Shown: positions 60,321 through 64,000 of the stretch, in pieces
Layout of the letters: the number at the start of each line of letters is the position of its first letter
Numbering within the stretch: the stretch's first letter is position 1
Position numbers and translations under genes: made by a program
NCBI RefSeq assembly: GCF_001949145.1
Contig: NW_019091402.1
Coordinates: 290,096 to 354,095, forward strand
Length of the DNA stretch: 64,000 nucleotides
From: Acanthaster planci
Taxonomy: Eukaryota; Echinodermata; Asteroidea; Valvatida; Acanthasteridae
Direction: 5' to 3'
The notes under the pieces: model-generated
Told to the model about the DNA's origin: nothing
The model's input: only the letters and a program-made list of their open reading frames with translations
The model's database searches: none

Positions 60321-60397
60321 TGACTGGAGCAGGATTTGAACCTGCGACCTCTGGAACACCGTACACCAGTGCTCTACACCAACTGAACTATCCAGCC
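60321..60397 (-). tRNA. tRNA-like sequence, probably pseudogene or SINE head
   Basis: The minus strand folds as a tRNA. Acceptor GGCTGGA/TCCAGTC has seven pairs including one G-U. The D arm is GTTC/GAGC with A box TAGTTCAGTTGG. The T arm GCAGG-TTCAAAT-CCTGC is perfect and includes B box GGTTCAAATCC. The anticodon arm is abnormal: CTGG/CCAG encloses 11 bases, so no anticodon can be assigned safely. The D loop also has two extra bases. A and B boxes would still suit RNA polymerase III. Confidence 0.5.
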
Positions 60398-60590
60398 CTA
60401 CATGTACGTTGGAGGTTCCTCCCAACTGTCAATATCTCTGTTCGGGGGTGCTAGCCAGAAGCCATTAAACCTAAACACCATATAGCCAGGGATCACATCC
60501 CAATAACACAATACAACCTGGGAAAAGGTAAACAGGGAACACTCAAAGAGGATACGGCTTTTTGACAATTGGCAAGAGCCACCAACATAG

Positions 60591-60670
60591 GGCTGGATAG
60601 CTCTACGTGTAGTTGGTAGAGCACTGGTACGGTGTTCCAGAGGTTGCAGGTTCAAATCCCGCTCCAGTCA
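60591..60670 (+). tRNA. tRNA-like sequence, threonine-type anticodon, probably pseudogene
   Basis: Acceptor GGCTGGA/TCCAGTC. The anticodon arm CTGGT-ACGGTGT-TCCAG has a 7-base loop and four pairs plus one U-U. By position the anticodon would be GGT (Thr), but base 33 is C, not the invariant U. The T arm has one A-C mismatch. The A box is split by a 7-base insertion, TAGCTC-TACGTGT-AGTTGG. These defects argue against a working tRNA gene. Confidence 0.45.
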
Positions 60671-60838
60671 ATTTTTTTGTTCATTTTTACCAAAATGTAA
60701 ATCTGCTAAACAATCGGCCAGAGGTTATTGTAAACCTGTACACCATGCAAGTTGTTGGAAATGTACATGTACTTTTAGTGATACACAAAACATTTCCAAA
60801 GTTTATCCCAAGTACTGGGTCCCAAAAGAGAAATCCAG

Positions 60839-60979
60839 ATCTGCCAACATACTGTACTCCTTCCTGAGATCAGGCATTACCACGCAATAGATTGAAAATT
60901 GAAATGAACTGAAGGCTCATTCACATTGTGTAGTAATGCCTGACTTAAGGAAGGAGTAGGGCTAGGGTGGCAGGCTTAG
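60839..60979. mobile_element. Short fold-back repeat
   Basis: The left arm has TGCCAACATACTGTACTCC and TTCCTGAGATCAGGCATTAC. The right arm, reverse-complemented, has TGCCACCCTAGCCCTACTCC and TTCCTTAAGTCAGGCATTAC. The loop is about 45 bp. Possibly a MITE of its own or a part of the neighbouring tRNA-like element's host repeat. Confidence 0.5.
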
Positions 60980-60984
60980 AAATC

Positions 60985-62335
60985 GAACTCTCTCCAAAGT
61001 GATAATTAATCTCACTACTTCATTATTTTCCAGACAGGAAAACACAAAAATTTGCACCGTTTGAAATCTTGGCTTGAAAACATTCACTGGACCAACCAAA
61101 AACATGGTCCCTAAAATGTGGAAATGCTCACATGAGATTAAAGATATACAATCAGAATTTCATAGAGTGAACACAAACACACGTACGGTAGGGCCTCGAG
61201 CGAACTGTAACAAACTTATATTGTACCCTTTGACACACTTTGTCTCCACTTGTTTGGAGAAAAAATATGAATACTGCCCTGTGGAAGGTTGACTTCTTAA
61301 TGAAAAGGGCCGCATTGCGGCGGTGAATAGATCAGGCTGGAGATTAACGAGAAAAGTAAGCGGGAGAGACCTGCGCATCCCCGGAAAGATGAGAAAAGAC
61401 TATTCACACTGAATACAACAACAACGTATCAAGTTATGGGCCGCTCATAACAAGACTGCCACCATGTCGGCCCAGCGAGGTGCCATAGTTTGCGCTTCCA
61501 AAGAAAAACCCAGGAGCATCAGATGAAAAGAGAAAAGTGGCGTGACAGGCAGATGAGACCTGCAGGGGGGGGACATAGTGTGACCCAGGTGAGATACCGG
61601 TGGTCTTGGTGTCCCGGTGCCCGATAGGGTCTGGGCACGTTTTGGCCTGAATAACATGCATATTAATGAATGTCAACTTCATTACCGTAATCTTGATATC
61701 AACCCGTTCTTTTCCCTGGTGGAACTGTGTTTTCACACTAATAAAGTTCATAGAACTTTTCCAGGGACAGGTGAGGATTACAAGTTCCCACCACATTTAT
61801 ACAAAGACATTTTCCAAACACTTTGGACTTCTATTTCTTCGAACCTAATTTCAGACTTTTTGTGAACCTATCAACACTTCAAAATTTCTTACAGAAATGA
61901 CAATCACTGAAGAACTTTACCCCAAAAATAAAGCCTCTAAAAAGGAAGTCAGAAATTTCACACTTTAAATACAGTGTAGGCCTACGTCAACACGAGTCAT
62001 TGAAACCAGTGTGAAAAAGTGATGATACATTTAGCGTTGAGGTTGATGAGCTTGACAAAAACAGAATTGAAAGTGTCATTTCGTTGACAGTACAATGCTG
62101 TGCATGTACATGTACCTGTGAAGTCTGTGTATATACTCCTGTACATCTGGCTTGACCTTGGCAGTCTGCATGTGCTGTACTCATAGGGCCAAAATGCATG
62201 AAAGCATGTACAAGTACACTTCTCAGACAAGTGGATGCAAACTTGAGAAATTTGTGACTGTAGTTTGCTTTTTTTGGCGATGTTGAACTCATGTCAGGAC
62301 ACAAATGTCTCTAGTCCTCTTAATTCTTGGCAATC
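60985..62335. other. Non-coding tract with a CpG-retaining patch
   Basis: The patch at 61300-61640 is GC-richer (GGGCCGCATTGCGGCGG, GCCCAGCGAGG). The rest is AT-rich with ACATGTACATGTACC at 62104-62117. Overlapping minus frames at 61434-61796 are not convincing. Confidence 0.4.
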
Positions 62336-62339
62336 GTAA

Positions 62340-63160
62340 CGCTGTAAGACGACAGCGTCGAGACCGAGCGAGACGCGCTTAAACTCGGTGAATTGTTTAA
62401 ACCAAATATCTCAAAAACCAACACACCTTAGCGCAAAAATCCACTACAAACACTCATGGCCCCGGCAAAATTTGTTGAACACACAGACGGAACAAGCCGT
62501 GGGTCCGGGGGTAGTGAAGAGCCGTCTAATAATTAGAGAGACGGCCGAGAGACGCGTGGTAAAAATGTCACCCCGTGCTTTAATAATAATGAAAAAAAAA
62601 GAGGTAAAAAAAAGAAAACACTTGCCACCGTCCTACGCCTGTGTAAATGGTACACACGTGGTCGTCACACCAAATGTGTTTATTTTAGGTGCAAAGCTAA
62701 CAGGGGGAATGAATTGGGCTCTCGTCCTTGGGACGGGACAAAGGGGCCATGTTTGTGCCCTTGCACGGTAAGTTAACAGTGGCTATTCAATAATGCATGG
62801 CCCCCGTGTGGTATCAACATTGAGGGCCGGGGACGGAATGGGTTTTAATATACGGCAGTGGGGGGGGGAGGACAGGAAGGGGGGGTCCAGTTGTGACGAC
62901 GCTGGCATATTTCCTCAATGTTGACTCTGGACGGTATCTGTGTCAGGGAAAACAGTGACAGGGTTTTTTGGGGAGGGGGGTTGGAAAGGGGAGGGAAGGG
63001 CGGAACCCAGAGAACTGAAGAAAACCCAGAAGAGCCAGGGAGCAAAATATCCAAACGAGACACAAAAGACTCATTAACTTCCACGGAGCGCACGGAAACA
63101 CTCCCTCAAACACTCGACCCGTGAAGTTCACTCACGCCCGCCCGTGTGGGCATGGTGGAT
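62340..63160. promoter_or_regulatory. CpG-retaining island with exon-like segment
   Basis: It begins with AGACGACAGCGTCGAGACCG, CpG-dense, and later contains G-runs (62859-62888, 62968-62980). A 127-codon frame covers its first half. The final third of that frame has splice signals and is annotated separately at 62689. Confidence 0.3.
62689..62767 (+). CDS. Candidate internal exon, product unknown
   Basis: AAATGTGTTTATTTTAG precedes (AG at 62687-62688) and CACG|GTAAGT follows (GT at 62768-62769). The 79-bp segment is open in one frame: two bases, 25 codons starting AKLTGGMNWALVLGTGQRG and ending HVCALA, two bases. Without splicing the frame would stop immediately after the donor (TAA), which fits a true boundary. 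Gly-rich and moderately hydrophobic; family not recognised. Flanking introns would be phase 1 and phase 2. Confidence 0.25.
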
Positions 63161-63324
63161 GGACCAATATGCAATGCAACATAACCTTCCATATATCCAA
63201 CTCGTCAATACACCTGTACATTTCTTTTTTACAAGTGGATACAATGGTACAAACCACCTTACAATAAGCATCTCTGATTACTTAGCTACTGGGTGTGTCA
63301 CCTTTATGACACACTCACTGAGTT

Positions 63325-63577
63325 GGGGCCAATTTTCTGCTTAAACACAAAATTTGCAAAATTTGCTTAAGTGCAAAACACCTTCCTTAAAAATCAAAGG
63401 TTACCAGCTCAAAATCTATGTGATTGTCGTGCTAACCAAAAGACAGTTGAATACCATTCCAAAACAATATACATGTACATCACATGGAGTTTTGGGCTGG
63501 TAACCTGATTTGTCAAGCAAGGTTTTTTCCATGCTTAAGCAGATTTTGTGCTTAAGCAGCTCTATGAAATTGGCCCG
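63325..63577. mobile_element. Fold-back MITE, GGGCCAATTT ends, copy 2
   Basis: The left arm is GGGGCCAATTTTCTGCTTAA, then ACACAAAATTTGC. The right arm, reverse-complemented, is GGGCCAATTTCATAGAGCTG, then CTTAAGCACAAAATCTGC. A second inverted pair lies inside: GGTTACCAGCTCAAAA with TTTTGGGCTGGTAACC. 253 bp. Related to 27594-27848 by its ends; I associate GGGCC.AATTTCATAGAGCTGCTTAAGC with marine deuterostome genomes. Confidence 0.72.
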
Positions 63578-63723
63578 AGCTCAGCTGGAGCAACAAAAAT
63601 ATATGAACAAACCTGCACACTGAACAAACCACTGCAATACACGGTACTTCAAATGTCCTAATTACGTGAACATGTGGATGGTAACAGTCTGTACTGTCCA
63701 GTCCTGTGCAATTCAGAAAGCTA

Positions 63724-63946
63724 CTACATGTATGTACAGCACATGTACATGTACATGTACACATGCATACATGTACAGGTAGGCCTACATGTACACTGCA
63801 CCTGTGTATCATGTTTACATGAAAACCAGTCAGTGTAGAGTTGTGCAAATCAAGATACCTGTACTGCGATACATGTTCATACAGCAACATGCAGTATTGT
63901 ACATGTACATGTGCACATGTATTTCAATGTAGATGTACATGTACAG
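63724..63946. repeat. ACATGT/TACATG simple-repeat clusters
   Basis: Dense palindromic hexamer arrays at 63724-63796 (with GTACATGTACATGTACATGT) and 63897-63945. The longest such accumulation in the window. Confidence 0.75.
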
Positions 63947-64000
63947 TAGTAAATGCGTATTTCCCAGTCTCTGTGTGATTTCTACAAATGTTACCCATTT

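Larger units (their letters stand above)
60301..60703. mobile_element. Fold-back element with two divergent tRNA-like ends and 13-bp flanking repeats
   Basis: CAAAATGTAAATC occurs at 60301-60313 and again at 60691-60703 in the same orientation, bracketing 377 bp. Inside, tRNA-like sequences lie near both ends in opposite orientation, with their 3' ends outward (60321-60397 minus, 60591-60670 plus). The inverted similarity continues inward for about 40 bp (CCAGCCCTA..GTTGG.GG.TC.T.CCAA.TGTC). A flanking repeat of 13 bp looks like the target-site duplication left by LINE-mediated insertion, as for tRNA-derived SINEs. A normal SINE has only one tRNA head, so this arrangement is odd. Confidence 0.5.

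Noticed and set aside
1-64000. CRISPR arrays, bacterial promoters, ribosome binding sites, operons, rRNA
   Set aside because: Nothing of the kind is visible. The repeats are dispersed or palindromic, and base composition, splice signals and MITEs indicate a eukaryotic nuclear genome.

Overview
The window is eukaryotic and almost entirely non-coding. It has no operons, no long intact reading frames, AT-rich background, many small palindromic mobile elements, and dispersed ACATGT/TACATG simple repeats. The repeat style (TACATG arrays, fold-back MITEs with GGGCC.AATTTCA ends, a hAT-type element with GGGCTGTGCC-like ends) is what I associate with marine invertebrate deuterostomes such as echinoderms, hemichordates or amphioxus. 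That assignment is an inference from style, not from a marker gene.

Layout. At the left edge (1-462, minus strand) three adjoining frames have coding-like composition and may be a decayed or frameshifted coding sequence. An exon-like segment with both splice signals lies at 8013-8097 (+). Three possible gene starts carry splice donors: 27283-27302 (-), a TISU-type start codon beside a CACGTG box; 34415-34581 (-), a CpG-rich ATG exon ending in a perfect GTAAGT donor; and 48495-48534 (+), a 13-codon start with an RRK motif reminiscent of zinc-finger repressor N-termini. Weaker exon candidates are at 39509, 41521, 44111, 52072 and 62689. A short broken reading frame lies at 20047-20247. None of these can be joined into a gene model from sequence alone.

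Repeats. At least twelve small DNA-transposon-like elements are visible: three copies of one MITE family (GGGTAATTCCAGAAATTAG ends; 11847, 24108, 38599), two copies of a 175-bp near-perfect palindrome (17387, 35227), two elements with GGGCC.AATTT ends (27594, 63325), a hAT-type element with an intact 8-bp target duplication (55023-55513), another element with hAT-like ends (6461-6758), and single fold-back elements at 9988, 28880 (TTAA-flanked), 45664 and 60839. At 60314-60690 two tRNA-like sequences point away from each other inside a 13-bp direct repeat. There is a 145-bp tandem duplication (29963-30250) and a seven-unit minisatellite with alternating unit length (56441-56862).

Between the AT-rich tracts lie roughly two dozen islands of 150-1300 bp that keep CpG dinucleotides and contain recognisable transcription-factor-type motifs (octamer, paired TGACAG, MYB palindrome, E2F, YY1/TISU, CRE). 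The simplest reading is a regulatory landscape, introns plus intergenic DNA, around developmental or housekeeping genes whose coding bodies lie mostly outside the window. Islands are called by eye, so their confidence is low.
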